Counted from the stretch's first letter, positions 1-8,276 are shown. The stretch: DNA of 36,113 nt from Clostridia bacterium (GCA_017628075.1 JAGBZV010000232.1:1-36113); one strand, 5' to 3'. The notes: generated from the sequence alone by a model not told the origin. Numbers and translations are program-made.

Positions 1-68
1 TCGATGAAGAGGATGTCGCCTTCCTGAACCTTGTACTGCTTTCCGCCAGTTTCAATGACTGCAAACAC
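1..68 (-). CDS. rplU: 50S ribosomal protein L21, N-terminal fragment cut by window edge
   Basis: Reading the minus strand from 68 gives a GTG start and 22 codons that match the L21 N-terminus (VFAVIETGGKQYKVQEGD and onward; the start is read as Met). The gene runs off the left edge, so only the first beta strands are visible. L21 is a large-subunit ribosomal protein that contacts 23S rRNA. A GAGGTG Shine-Dalgarno lies 6 nt upstream of the GTG. A consensus promoter and a roughly 90-nt leader precede it, as expected for the rplU-rpmA operon. Identification rests on the well-conserved ETGGKQYKV motif. Confidence 0.9.
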   Translation of the reverse strand, partial: MFAVIETGGKQYKVQEGDILFI

Positions 69-157
69 GAAAAGCACCTCACTTTCGTTAATAGACTCGC
101 TGAGTAACAGGCCGAAGAACCCGTGTGTTCTCCAGTTATACGCCAAATCTCAAGCGG
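69..157 (-). promoter_or_regulatory. 5' leader of rplU, candidate L21 leader RNA
   Basis: About 90 nt separate the predicted transcription start from the rplU GTG. The minus-strand RNA holds a short hairpin, AGAAC-ACACGG-GTTCT, near 115-131. Firmicute rplU genes often carry an autoregulatory L21 leader, so position and size fit. I cannot confirm the family from primary sequence alone. Confidence 0.45.
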
Positions 158-163
158 CATATT

Positions 164-193
164 ATTATACCATATTTCGCCGTGCTTTGTCAA
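164..193 (-). promoter_or_regulatory. Promoter of rplU
   Basis: On the minus strand a perfect -35 TTGACA (188-193) is followed after 18 bp by a perfect -10 TATAAT (164-169). The -10 is preceded by TGG (extended -10). This is a strong housekeeping sigma promoter, suitable for a ribosomal protein operon. Confidence 0.85.
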
Positions 194-263
194 GGTTTTC
201 CCTGCTTTTTCGCGGCGGAACAGGCAAAATAATTGTAAATATTTTATGAACCCAAGCTGTCTG

Positions 264-1118
264 TCATGACAGCCCGTGATGGAGCTTCGATGCCGTCAGC
301 GTATTGCGCAGAAGCATCGTGATGGTCATCGGTCCGACGCCGCCGGGCACCGGAGTGATCGCGCCCGCGCGCTCCGACGTTGAGGCAAAGTCGACGTCGC
401 CCGTCAGCTTTCCGTCCTCACGGCGGTTCATGCCGACGTCAATGACGACCGCACCCTCCTTCACCATATCTCCCGTGATAAAGTCCGCACGGCCGATCGC
501 AACGACGAGAATATCCGCCTCGCGCGTGTGCGCCGCCAGATCCTTCGTTCTGGAATGGCAAACCGTAACCGTACCGTTTGCACCGAGCAGCAGCATCGCC
601 ATCGGCTTACCAACGATATTGGAGCGGCCTACGACCACGCATTTCTTTCCGGAGATCTCAATCCCCGATTTTTCCAGCATGACCATAACGCCCGCTGGGG
701 TACACGGCAGAAAATCCGGATTTCCGATCATGATCTTGCCCGTGTTGACCGGGTGAAACGCATCGACGTCCTTATCGGGAGCGATGGCGTTGATCACACG
801 CTCCTCATTGATGTGTGCGGGAAGCGGAAGCTGCACGAGAATGCCGTCGATCCTGCCATCCGCATTCAACTCAGAGATCCTTGCAAGCAGCGCATCCTCA
901 GCGGTATCCGCCGGCATTTCTATCACCTCGGAATACATACCGACCTCGCCGCAGGCACGGTGCTTATTGCGCACGTAAACCTGTGACGCGGGATTCTCAC
1001 CGACAATGATGACCGCCAATCCGGGCGTGACGCCCTTTGCCTTCTGCTCCGCAACCTCTGCAGCGATTTCCGCGCGGGTTTCCGCAGCGATCCTCTTACC
1101 GTCAATTATAAATGCCAT
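264..1118 (-). CDS. folD: Bifunctional methylenetetrahydrofolate dehydrogenase / methenyltetrahydrofolate cyclohydrolase
   Basis: FolD interconverts 5,10-methylene-, 5,10-methenyl- and 10-formyl-tetrahydrofolate with NADP in the cytoplasm, feeding purine and fMet synthesis. The 284 aa are full length. Visible signatures are the catalytic Tyr48/Lys52 in [20 protein letters not shown] near 115-125, the cofactor-binding [11 protein letters not shown] near 160-170, and the C-terminal [10 protein letters not shown]. The gene lies 5 bp after lgt and is probably translated from the same mRNA. The stop is followed by the promoter of the next operon, and I see no clear terminator. Identity is secure. 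Confidence 0.97.
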   Translation of the reverse strand: MAFIIDGKRIAAETRAEIAAEVAEQKAKGVTPGLAVIIVGENPASQVYVRNKHRACGEVGMYSEVIEMPADTAEDALLARISELNADGRIDGILVQLPLPAHINEERVINAIAPDKDVDAFHPVNTGKIMIGNPDFLPCTPAGVMVMLEKSGIEISGKKCVVVGRSNIVGKPMAMLLLGANGTVTVCHSRTKDLAAHTREADILVVAIGRADFITGDMVKEGAVVIDVGMNRREDGKLTGDVDFASTSERAGAITPVPGGVGPMTITMLLRNTLTASKLHHGLS

Positions 1119-1123
1119 CTCCG

Positions 1124-2152
1124 TTACTCCTCCGTCGTTTCGTCCTGATCGGCTTCCGTTTCACCGCAGTCTGTTACGCTATTCTCCGCTTCACTCCGCA
1201 CACGGTCTGCCGGCATCGCTCCCGTCTTCTTTTTCTTGCTCTTGCGGGGCTTGTCCGAGAACAGGCTTTCATATTCCTGTGCATCCTGCTCCTTTGCAAG
1301 GATGGGGCGTGCACGCTTGGAGAGAAGATGGTAGAACAGAATTCCGAACAGCACGCAGCCAAGCGCGAGAAGCTGAGAAACCCGGACGTTGCCAAGATAC
1401 AGCGAGTCCGTGCGGAAGCCTTCGATGAACATTCTTCCAAGTCCGTACCATACGAGGTAGGAGAACAGGATCTGTCCGTCAAACTTCTTATTTTTGTAGC
1501 GAATATTAAGCAAGATAAAGCCCAGAATATTCCAAAGGGACTCGTAGAGAAACGTCGGATGCGCATAGTAGAGCGCAGCGCCGTTGACGTTTTCGATCGT
1601 CATGATCCACGGGATCTCCTGTCCCGCAAAGCGGGAGGTCTGGAAGGTTTTTCCGAGAAACTCGTATTTGAGAATGGTACCGTAGGCCTCCGCATTGAAA
1701 AAGTTGCCCCATCTGCCAATGGCCTGTGCAATGGCAACGCCCGGGGCGACCATATCGAGGAACTTCAGCGCGCTCTTCTGCTTCAGATAGCACAGAACCA
1801 GGATGGTCAATCCGCCGCCGATCAGACCGCCGTAAATGGCAAGTCCGCCGCGCCAAATGGCAAAAATATCGAGAAACGACTCATACCGTCCCCACGTCAT
1901 GGCAACGTAGTAGAGTCTGGCGCCGAGCACGCCGAAAAACACCACCCAAATGGCATAGTCAAGCACGTCGTCTGCAGAAAATCCCTCCTGCTTGCCGCGC
2001 TTAATGGTATAAAGCACCGCCAGAACGATGGCCGTCGTAACAAGCAGTCCGTACCAGGCAATCTTAAAATTTCCCACCTCAATCAGGAATTTTCCGATTT
2101 CCCACGGTCCGAGCCCAAGGTTGGGAAAACCGATAACGTTTGTGGAATTCAT
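1124..2152 (-). CDS. lgt: Prolipoprotein diacylglyceryl transferase
   Basis: Lgt is an integral membrane enzyme that moves diacylglycerol from phosphatidylglycerol to the lipobox cysteine of prolipoproteins. The 342-aa protein has about seven membrane segments. It carries the Lgt signatures [13 protein letters not shown] and [13 protein letters not shown], plus the C-terminal [13 protein letters not shown]. The tail after about residue 290 is charged and Lys/Glu-rich (KSKKKK), a cytoplasmic extension beyond the usual core. GAAGG stands 9 nt before the ATG. It follows the M16 gene by 67 bp and abuts folD. A lipoprotein substrate, the parvulin at 4851-6008, lies in the same gene run. Confidence 0.96.
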   Translation of the reverse strand: MNSTNVIGFPNLGLGPWEIGKFLIEVGNFKIAWYGLLVTTAIVLAVLYTIKRGKQEGFSADDVLDYAIWVVFFGVLGARLYYVAMTWGRYESFLDIFAIWRGGLAIYGGLIGGGLTILVLCYLKQKSALKFLDMVAPGVAIAQAIGRWGNFFNAEAYGTILKYEFLGKTFQTSRFAGQEIPWIMTIENVNGAALYYAHPTFLYESLWNILGFILLNIRYKNKKFDGQILFSYLVWYGLGRMFIEGFRTDSLYLGNVRVSQLLALGCVLFGILFYHLLSKRARPILAKEQDAQEYESLFSDKPRKSKKKKTGAMPADRVRSEAENSVTDCGETEADQDETTEE

Positions 2153-2219
2153 GTTTGCATACCTTCACTTTCGAAATGCAAAAGTTCCTTTCTGATTTAT
2201 GTTCGTGTAAAAGCGTCGC

Positions 2220-3509
2220 TCACGTCACAACGCAGCGGCAAAGCTGCTTTGGAAGATACAGCGTATCAAGGACGTAAAACAGATCCTCTTTTGTGATCTG
2301 CATCATCACGTCCACTGGAGTGAACATATCCGTCCCCTCCATTTCGCAATCCAGACATTCGGCAGCCATGTCCTCTGCCGATTCAAATGCCGTTACAGCC
2401 GATGCGTACATGACTCTGCGGCAGCGTGAAAACTGCGCATCCGTAATATCGTGCAGCGCACGGCGGTCGGCAAGATACTGCCTGATCTGCGCATCCACTG
2501 CATCGCACTGCGCACTTTCTGCGGAGATTAGCGCGTAGCCGTAGGTATCCGCGTATTCATATTCCGCACCGAAGCGGCCGTTGATCAGACCGCGCGTATA
2601 CAGATCGGCGTAAATGGGGGACGATCTGCAGAACAGAATATCATTGAGTATATCAGCCGCAGCGGCTCTCCTCATGCGCGCCGCAGAATCGGCAGGCAGT
2701 ATGGGATCCTTAAAGCCCAGATACAGAAGCGGAATCGCCGCATCCGCCTGATACTGCACCGATTGCACGGCAGGATATACAGGCTCCGGCACAAAAATGC
2801 GCTCCGGAGCCGGGTGCTCACCCCTCTCGGGCAAGCAGCGATCCAAAACAGAAAGCACACCGTCCGCCTCTACTCTGCCGGCAACACACAGTGTCATGTT
2901 ATCCGGGCGGTAAAACGCCTTGTGGCAGGTATACAGCAATTCCGGCGTGATCTGTCGGATGGAGGCCTCCGTTCCGCCGACGTTGTCGCGGATGGGATGC
3001 GTATGGTACATCGCCTCCATCAGGCCGTAATAGCCGGCCTGCACGGGCGTATCGTCGTACATACGGATCTCCTGAGCAATGATGGCGCGCTCCTTTTCTA
3101 CGTTTTCCTCCGTGAAATACGGATGGAACAGAAAATCAAGCAGGATCTCCAGCGCCGGATACGCAGCATCCGTCGTAGAAAACTGATACGCGGTCAGATC
3201 CGGCGTCGTATACGCATCCGCATTGGCACCGATTCGGGCAAAGCGCGCAATCGCGTCCTCCTCACCGTCCCGTGCGGCAAACATCTTATGCTCAAGAAAA
3301 TGCGCCGTTCCCGCAGGAAGCGTCATCACCTCTCCCCCCGGAAGGCAGAAGGTGCGGTCGTTGGCTCCGAAATTCACCCCAATCACACCGCAGGTAACCG
3401 CAGAACGCTTGGGAAGCACACAAACCGTCAGACCGCTTCTGTGACGGATGCGGCTATAGGACTGACGCAGGCGAGCAGACGTCAGCGTTTCAATCACAGC
3501 AGAACGCAT
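2220..3509 (-). CDS. yfmH: M16 zinc peptidase, EF-P modification-associated YfmH type
   Basis: This is the catalytic member of a pair of M16 (insulinase/processing peptidase-like) proteins. The 429 aa contain the inverted zinc motif HFLEH near residues 85-90 and the downstream glutamate in EKERAIIAQEIRMYDD. Bacillus homologues (YmfH, named YfmH in some databases) are linked to 5-aminopentanol modification of elongation factor P; their biochemical role is unclear. ATG 3509 was chosen because AGGAGG lies 9 nt upstream; ATG 3518 would touch the Shine-Dalgarno. The gene overlaps the end of its partner by 20 bp, which suggests coupled translation. No efp gene is in the window. Confidence 0.88.
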   Translation of the reverse strand: MRSAVIETLTSARLRQSYSRIRHRSGLTVCVLPKRSAVTCGVIGVNFGANDRTFCLPGGEVMTLPAGTAHFLEHKMFAARDGEEDAIARFARIGANADAYTTPDLTAYQFSTTDAAYPALEILLDFLFHPYFTEENVEKERAIIAQEIRMYDDTPVQAGYYGLMEAMYHTHPIRDNVGGTEASIRQITPELLYTCHKAFYRPDNMTLCVAGRVEADGVLSVLDRCLPERGEHPAPERIFVPEPVYPAVQSVQYQADAAIPLLYLGFKDPILPADSAARMRRAAAADILNDILFCRSSPIYADLYTRGLINGRFGAEYEYADTYGYALISAESAQCDAVDAQIRQYLADRRALHDITDAQFSRCRRVMYASAVTAFESAEDMAAECLDCEMEGTDMFTPVDVMMQITKEDLFYVLDTLYLPKQLCRCVVT

Positions 3510-4836
3510 CGTCCTCATCCTCCTCCAAATCCATATCCGTTCCCGTTCCGCACAGGAAATACACCGTATCCTCCGTCAGTGCATCCGCGCATCGGGCAAG
3601 ATCCCGAGCCGTCACGCCCAAAACCTGCTCCACCGTCTGCTCCGGGGAGGTTTCAATCCCTGCCGCACGGCGGTTTTCGTACCAGGCGCCCAGGGCTGCT
3701 GCACTGTCTTCAATCTCGCGATATGCGGAAATAAGCGATTTTCTTGCCGCTTCCAGCACCTCCGGAGGAACCTTTCCATGCCGGATCACGTCAATCTGTG
3801 CACGAATGGCCTCCCTCGCAGCTTCGAGGCGGTCCGCGGAAATACCGCAGGTAATGAACATCGTCCCCTTCTGTCCGTCCGGGAACGCCGAGCAGTCGTA
3901 GCACAGCCCCATCCGCTCGCGCACCTCCAAAAAGAGAAGCGACGAAGCGGAGCCGCCAAGCAGCTCGCAAAACAGGGCAAATTTGTAAAAATCGCGGTCA
4001 GCAAGCACCGCCGCACTCCGATACCCGATGCACAGCCTGGATTGTCTGACATCCATATGCTCGCACACCTCGCGTACGGGCTGCCTGGCACGCCGAATGA
4101 CCTGCGTTTGTGGGGAACGGAACGTATCCTCCGCGCTGCGGTACCGACCGAGCGCAGATACGAATCCAGAAAGCGCCGCCCTCACCTGCTCCGGCATCTG
4201 ACGGCCAACGTAGGTCACCGATACGGGAGCGTGGCGAAGCATATCGGTATATGCCTGCCAAAGTGCCTCCGGCGTCACGGCAGCAGCCGATTCCAGCGTG
4301 CCGCGTGCCGGCACGGAGAAGACCTCGTCCGCAAACATGATCTGCTCCAGACGGTGCATGGCCAGCACTGCCTTATTATTGCTTTGTGCGCGGATGGCCT
4401 CCGCAAGGTTCTTTTTTTCTCCCTCCGTATAGGAGGAAAGAAATACGCCGCGCTCCGTTCGCGGATGGAAGAGGACATCGCAGAACGTTTCTATGAGTGA
4501 AGAAAACAGCGGACCCTCGTTTTCATCCTCGGGAGGGACCGCATCCTGCTCAAGACAATGCAGGCGGAATACCACAAGCTGCGCCTCTCCGGACTTTCCG
4601 CATCGGCCGGCAAGTCCGGCGTTGTACAGCGTATCCAGCCGTACTGCAAGCGCATCCTGCGTCGGATACGCCTCACAGCCGCGGCACAGCACAGAGGGGA
4701 GCAGCGCGTAGGCGGACGCCGTGCTTGCATCAAGCGGCAGCGTAAAGGTAACGGACAGGTAATCCGTCAGAAAGGTGTCCTTCGGAATAACGTACAGGGA
4801 CGCTCCGGGACACAGCGTATGCTCAGTGAACCCCAT
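3490..4836 (-). CDS. yfmF: M16 peptidase-like protein, non-catalytic YfmF type
   Basis: This is the partner of the preceding M16 peptidase: 448 aa with M16 N-lobe and C-lobe architecture but no HxxEH in the corresponding region (around ASAYALLPSVLCRGCEAYPT), so it is probably a non-catalytic subunit. The pair matches YfmF/YfmH, known from Bacillus to be needed for normal EF-P modification. An upstream in-frame ATG at 4944 would overlap the parvulin gene by 94 bp. ATG 4836, just after that gene's stop, gives the family-like start MGFTEHTL. GGAGAG is 18 nt upstream, so initiation probably relies on coupling. The start is less certain than the identity. Confidence 0.85.
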   Translation of the reverse strand: MGFTEHTLCPGASLYVIPKDTFLTDYLSVTFTLPLDASTASAYALLPSVLCRGCEAYPTQDALAVRLDTLYNAGLAGRCGKSGEAQLVVFRLHCLEQDAVPPEDENEGPLFSSLIETFCDVLFHPRTERGVFLSSYTEGEKKNLAEAIRAQSNNKAVLAMHRLEQIMFADEVFSVPARGTLESAAAVTPEALWQAYTDMLRHAPVSVTYVGRQMPEQVRAALSGFVSALGRYRSAEDTFRSPQTQVIRRARQPVREVCEHMDVRQSRLCIGYRSAAVLADRDFYKFALFCELLGGSASSLLFLEVRERMGLCYDCSAFPDGQKGTMFITCGISADRLEAAREAIRAQIDVIRHGKVPPEVLEAARKSLISAYREIEDSAAALGAWYENRRAAGIETSPEQTVEQVLGVTARDLARCADALTEDTVYFLCGTGTDMDLEEDEDDAFCCD

Positions 4837-4850
4837 AACCGAAGCGCCAA

Positions 4851-6008
4851 TCAGCTCTCCTTGTCCTTGTAAAGATTGCCCAGTGAAACCGCATAGCTCC
4901 AATCGGCGATCTCCTCGTAGCGGTCGGACGGCAGCTGCGTCCAATTTGCGCTTACCTCGTCAATGAGCTGATAGAAGCGCAGAGCGGTATAGGTCTCGCT
5001 GATCGCGGCAAGATTCTTATCCATGTACTCTGCATTTTTTGCACAGCGCAGAATGATGTGATACCCGTAATCGGATTCGACGATGTCACTGATCTGGCCT
5101 ACCTCCAGCGCAAACGCCGCATCCTCAAAGGATTTGACCATCTCGCCGCGGAAGAAGTGATAGCCGTTGGGCTCCGACTTCATTCCGGGATCCTCGTTAT
5201 ACTGATTCATCAGCGTATCGAAATCCTCCCCGTTGTTCAGACGGCTCAGGATATCCTGTGCAAGCGCGAGATTTTTCGCAGCGTCCTCACCTGCATCGTT
5301 CTTGATAAGGATGTGCTTTGCGCATACGTACGCATCGGTATCCAGCATCGCACGGATATCCGCCTGATTGGTCAGAATCTGTCCGTTTTCACGGTAGTAT
5401 GCATCAAGCTTGCTGTAAAGCGTTTCCATTTCGCCCTGATATGCAAAAAAGTATTCCGTCATGTAGTACATATCCAGCGCCTCGCGGAACGTGTCAAGTC
5501 CACCGAAGGCCGCAACGAACTCCGCATTCTTGCGGTCAAGCGCCAAAAGCTCTCCCTCGGACAGAGAGATACCGTAACGGGCACATTCCGCCTGCACGGC
5601 ATGGTTGCGGCGGATCTCGCGCAGATACATATCCGTTACGTTCGCCTTCATTTCGGGATTCGTGGTCCAGTATTCTTCCTTACCATTGTCAAAGTAATTC
5701 TTGTAGAGAAGCTGATAGTAGCGGTATTCGTCGTAGGACACCGTATCCCCGGTCGTTTGGTCACCGTGATCGAAGGCAAATACGTACTCAATATCGGGAA
5801 AGGCGCTCTGCACGTCGGCAAAGGAATATTTTTCGTACTCCTCCGGCGTCAGCGTCACTACACCGGTCGTGCCCACGGCATTGTTGCCGCCAGCGGAGGT
5901 GCCGGCTCCATCACCCGATCCCTGATTGCCGCAGGAAACGAGCGCTGTGCCAAGAAGCACCGCAGTAAGGCAAGCAGCAAACAGCTTTTTAACGTTGGAA
6001 TGTTTCAT
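4851..6008 (-). CDS. Parvulin-type peptidyl-prolyl isomerase lipoprotein (PrsA/SurA-like)
   Basis: An extracytoplasmic foldase of 385 aa. The N-terminus has a positively charged stretch, a hydrophobic core and the lipobox LVSC near residue 26, followed by a Gly/Ser-rich linker, so it is predicted to be lipid-anchored outside the membrane. A SurA/PrsA-like N-domain is followed by a PPIC rotamase domain at about 230-330 (AKHILIKND, FDTLMNQYNEDPG, GEMVKSFEDAAFAL, SDYGYHIIL). It is the first gene of the run leading to lgt, whose product would lipidate it. A TATAAT box lies about 60 bp upstream. The exact family member (PrsA or another) is not resolved. Confidence 0.9.
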   Translation of the reverse strand: MKHSNVKKLFAACLTAVLLGTALVSCGNQGSGDGAGTSAGGNNAVGTTGVVTLTPEEYEKYSFADVQSAFPDIEYVFAFDHGDQTTGDTVSYDEYRYYQLLYKNYFDNGKEEYWTTNPEMKANVTDMYLREIRRNHAVQAECARYGISLSEGELLALDRKNAEFVAAFGGLDTFREALDMYYMTEYFFAYQGEMETLYSKLDAYYRENGQILTNQADIRAMLDTDAYVCAKHILIKNDAGEDAAKNLALAQDILSRLNNGEDFDTLMNQYNEDPGMKSEPNGYHFFRGEMVKSFEDAAFALEVGQISDIVESDYGYHIILRCAKNAEYMDKNLAAISETYTALRFYQLIDEVSANWTQLPSDRYEEIADWSYAVSLGNLYKDKES

Positions 6009-6069
6009 AGGTTGTATGTAATCCTTTCTTTTCAGCGATTGTTTCGCATAATACCAAATAGGTATCTAT

Positions 6070-6098
6070 ATTATACCGCAAATTTGTGTCCGTTTTGT
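6070..6098 (-). promoter_or_regulatory. Candidate promoter of the parvulin-yfmF-yfmH-lgt-folD run
   Basis: A perfect -10 TATAAT (6070-6075, minus strand) lies 61 bp upstream of the parvulin ATG. The -35 at 17-18 bp spacing is weak (ACAAAA or CACAAA). The region diverges from the rpe promoter at 6163-6191. Confidence 0.5.
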
Positions 6099-6162
6099 GA
6101 CGATATGAAAAAAAGTATCTCATTCCGCAAAATATATGGCCTCTGAAATTTCAAGCAAAGGC

Positions 6163-6191
6163 TTGACAGACCAGGGAAAAAAGGGTATAAT
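6163..6191 (+). promoter_or_regulatory. Promoter of rpe
   Basis: TTGACA (6163-6168) and TATAAT (6186-6191), separated by exactly 17 bp, form a perfect housekeeping promoter. Transcription should begin near 6198, leaving a leader of about 220 nt before the rpe ATG. Confidence 0.88.
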
Positions 6192-6197
6192 ATAAGA

Positions 6198-6415
6198 CAG
6201 AAATCAAAAATCCCCGACAGCGCACAAGATCGCTGCCGGGGAGTATCGGAAATACGCCCCGGCCGGCCATGTGTTCCACCGTCCTGTGCTTTGCACGCCC
6301 CGGACCGGCACTGAGGGTGTATGGAATTCCGGCACGACTTGCGTGCCCCATCCGCATTGTATGCATACCGTGCGCCTGCTGACACGACGGGCGACAAACA
6401 CAAGGAGATGACATC
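6198..6415 (+). promoter_or_regulatory. Long GC-rich structured leader of rpe, family not recognised
   Basis: About 218 nt between the strong promoter and the rpe ATG hold no convincing ORF. Visible helices: a start-proximal hairpin at about 6210-6241 (CCCCG-A-CAGCG against CGCTG-C-CGGGG); a perfect GGCACG-ACTTG-CGTGCC near 6330-6346; and CGCCTG...CGGGCG near 6371-6391. GCCCCGGCCGGC and GCCCCGGACCGGC are near-repeats about 40 nt apart. The Shine-Dalgarno AAGGAG sits near the end. Read on the minus strand, the first hairpin is followed by TTTTTGATTT, so it could instead terminate antisense transcripts. It matches no riboswitch I know. Confidence 0.45.
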
Positions 6416-7090
6416 ATGAATCAACCGATCAAAATCGCGCCCTCCCTGCTTGCTGCAGACTTTTCCGAGCTCCGGCGTGAGGTCCGGGCAATCGAGGATG
6501 CAGGAGCCGATTGGCTGCACCTGGACGTCATGGACGGACACTTTGTTCCAAACATTTCCTTCGGCGCACCTATCATCGCCGCACTCAGACCGCACACAAG
6601 GCTGTTCTTTGACGTGCATCTTATGATCGAGGATCCCATCCGCTACATCGCGGACTTCGTCCGTGCCGGTGCAGACAGCATCACCATTCATTACGAAAGC
6701 TGCGAGAATCAGCTTGAGGTGCTCTCTGCCATCCGCGAAGGAGGCTGCCGTACCGCCATCTCTATCAAGCCTGCAACACCCGCGTTCGTCCTTGAGCCGC
6801 TGCTCCCGTTCGTGGACATGGTGCTTATCATGTCCGTTGAGCCTGGATTCGGCGGTCAATCCTTCATGCTGGAAACCATGCAGAACGTCGAGGCCGTATC
6901 CCGCATGATCCGCGACAGCGGTCTGCCGATCGAGATCCAGGTAGACGGCGGTATCACCGCAGAAAACGCAGATATTCCGGCATCCTGCGGCGCCAACAAT
7001 TTCGTTGCAGGATCCGCTGTATTCCGTGCAAACGACTATTCCGCAGCAATTGCTGCGATCCGCGACCGCGCAGCAGCCGCTTACCGATAA
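6416..7090 (+). CDS. rpe: Ribulose-phosphate 3-epimerase
   Basis: Interconverts D-ribulose 5-phosphate and D-xylulose 5-phosphate in the pentose phosphate pathway; cytoplasmic TIM barrel. The 224 aa are full length. Family signatures are IAPSLLAADF at the N-terminus, HLDVMDGHFVPNISFG with metal-binding His/Asp, the HLMIEDP strand, SVEPGFGGQ, and VDGGIT at the phosphate-binding end. AAGGAG lies 8 nt before the ATG. It is followed after 9 bp by a membrane protein gene, so the two are probably cotranscribed. Confidence 0.96.
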   Translation: MNQPIKIAPSLLAADFSELRREVRAIEDAGADWLHLDVMDGHFVPNISFGAPIIAALRPHTRLFFDVHLMIEDPIRYIADFVRAGADSITIHYESCENQLEVLSAIREGGCRTAISIKPATPAFVLEPLLPFVDMVLIMSVEPGFGGQSFMLETMQNVEAVSRMIRDSGLPIEIQVDGGITAENADIPASCGANNFVAGSAVFRANDYSAAIAAIRDRAAAAYR

Positions 7091-7099
7091 GGAGATACC

Positions 7100-7942
7100 A
7101 TGCCAAAAATCGTCAATCGTTCCCCCGAACGACACAGCGAATCCGAGAGAGAAGCACTTGCCCGTGCCCGTACCGCCAAAGCCATTCTGCGCGAGCAGGA
7201 AGCGGAGCGGAAGCGGCAAACGGAGCTGCGCCAGCAAAGAAGCTCGGCCTTTTTCCGCAGCACCGGCTACCTTTGCTGTATGCTGTACGCACTTTTAAAC
7301 CTTCTGCAGTTTGCCGCGTACGCCGTAATCATCTTCCCTACCAAGGGACAGCCCTTCACCGAGATGGTCCGCGGCGGCATTTCCATCTCCGGACACGCCA
7401 TCTTCTTCGCAGTCGCCCTGTTCTGTGCCGCCCTGTATTCGCTCATCCGCTTCAAGCGGGAGGTCCGCGCCCCCGGTACGGTAAAGAAATTCCTTTCGCA
7501 CAGCTGCGTATGGTTTACGGTGATCACGGCGTCCCTGATTGCCGTGCACGGCATTTACATGGACCTTTTGTACAACCAATACGACGTTACGACAGCAGGA
7601 ATCTTCCTTGGCCCATCGTATCTCATCGTGTTCGCAGCATTTGCCTTCTCTCTGTGTCTGACTGCAGTCAACCGCGTTTACCGTCTTGCACTTCCCTCCG
7701 CACTTCGTGTGCTGATCCATCTTGCCTGCGTGGTCACGCTGATCTCCGTGTTCTTCCAGGGAATCGCTCACGGCTTTGCATCCGCCTCGGATCTCCTGAT
7801 CTTCCTCATGGTCTTTTCCGTCATCTACGCCCTCCTTGCCACCCTGTACTTCAGTATTCAGGGCGCAGTCGACCGCGAAAAGAACGACGAGCAGGAATAC
7901 GAATCCATCTACAACATCCCCACGGGCAAAAAACAAAAATAA
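7100..7942 (+). CDS. Uncharacterised polytopic membrane protein
   Basis: I do not recognise this 280-aa protein. Residues 1-50 are highly charged and Arg/Glu/Ala-rich, predicted helical and probably coiled-coil, facing the cytoplasm. About six hydrophobic segments follow (roughly 55-80, 90-115, 130-155, 165-190, 200-220, 230-255). The tail is short and polar and ends in Lys (GKKQK). There are no catalytic motifs. AAGGAG stands 7 nt upstream of the ATG, and rpe ends 9 bp before, so translation from the rpe mRNA is likely. It is followed by a cluster of hairpins and a strong terminator. A link to pentose metabolism is only suggested by proximity. Confidence 0.75.
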   Translation: MPKIVNRSPERHSESEREALARARTAKAILREQEAERKRQTELRQQRSSAFFRSTGYLCCMLYALLNLLQFAAYAVIIFPTKGQPFTEMVRGGISISGHAIFFAVALFCAALYSLIRFKREVRAPGTVKKFLSHSCVWFTVITASLIAVHGIYMDLLYNQYDVTTAGIFLGPSYLIVFAAFAFSLCLTAVNRVYRLALPSALRVLIHLACVVTLISVFFQGIAHGFASASDLLIFLMVFSVIYALLATLYFSIQGAVDREKNDEQEYESIYNIPTGKKQK

Positions 7943-7950
7943 TGGTCCTC

Positions 7951-7978
7951 GAGGTGTTGCAGGTTCCTGCAGCACCTC
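7951..7978 (+). repeat. Inverted repeat, 13-bp stem with 2-nt loop
   Basis: GAGGTGTTGCAGG (7951-7963), TT, then CCTGCAGCACCTC (7966-7978), with one G-U pair. It begins 8 bp after the membrane protein stop. No T-tract follows, so it may act as an mRNA 3' end stabiliser rather than a terminator. Confidence 0.6.
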
Positions 7979-7994
7979 CAAGGAAGCTCCCCTT

Positions 7995-8039
7995 GCCCCT
8001 CAGCTGAGGGGCATTTTCATGCGAGTTTCGCATGAAAAT
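7995..8039 (+). repeat. Two adjacent perfect inverted repeats
   Basis: GCCCCTCAGCTGAGGGGC (7995-8012) is a perfect 18-bp palindrome. It is directly followed by a perfect 12-bp stem, ATTTTCATGCGA / TCGCATGAAAAT (8013-8039), with the loop GTT. The first palindrome recurs, with one changed loop base, at 11779-11796. Neither is followed by a T-tract on plus. Confidence 0.6.
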
Positions 8040-8066
8040 CGGGAAATTCGGTTCACTTTGTAACCC

Positions 8067-8109
8067 GGGGTTGTTGCAAGTTTTCAACTTGCGACAACCC
8101 CCTTTTTTT
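8067..8109 (+). terminator. Rho-independent terminator after rpe and the membrane protein
   Basis: A 16-bp stem, GGGGTTGTTGCAAGTT (8067-8082) against AACTTGCGACAACCCC (8086-8101), has a 3-nt loop and one G-U pair. It is followed by C and seven T on the plus strand. Confidence 0.9.
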
Positions 8110-8123
8110 AATTCTCATTTCGC

Positions 8124-8148
8124 AAAAAATGCCTTCACAGGCGCTTTT
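8124..8148. terminator. Small hairpin with A-tract and T-tract, possible bidirectional terminator
   Basis: GCCT-TCAC-AGGC, flanked by AAAAAAT on the left and GCTTTTT on the right, could act in both directions between the convergent rpe and kinase transcripts. The stem is only 4 bp without the A/T pairs, so it is weak. Confidence 0.4.
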
Positions 8149-8152
8149 TCAT

Positions 8153-8196
8153 AAAAATATGCACCCCAAAAGGTGTCCGACCTTTGGGGTGCATAT
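8153..8196 (-). terminator. Rho-independent terminator of the sugar kinase operon
   Basis: ATATGCACCCCAA (8157-8169) pairs with TTGGGGTGCATAT (8184-8196). After a bulged A, AGGT pairs with ACCT, with loop GTCCG. Read on minus, the stem is followed by TTTTTAT (8157 down to 8151). It lies about 80 bp after the kinase stop. Confidence 0.85.
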
Positions 8197-8276
8197 CTGT
8201 GAGAGAAGCCAGTACATTTTTCAGAATCGGTCAGCCGTCTGCACCGTCCCGGCGCGCGGCGCCGCTGCGCATCAGA

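Noticed and set aside
1112-2296. 394-codon plus-strand ORF opposite lgt
   Set aside because: It is the antisense shadow of a clear Lgt with full motifs and membrane pattern. The product is Arg/Lys-rich with no family features.
6198-6415. T-box, TPP or c-di-GMP riboswitch in the rpe leader
   Set aside because: Short fragments such as CTGAGG or GCAAAGC occur, but the conserved cores (AGGGTGG; CTGAGA with ACCTGA; GACGCAAAGCC) are missing.
6071-7237. 388-codon minus-strand ORF across rpe and its leader
   Set aside because: It runs antisense to rpe, which has all epimerase motifs and a proper ribosome-binding site. Its sequence is low-complexity and Cys/Gly/Asp-rich, as expected of a shadow.
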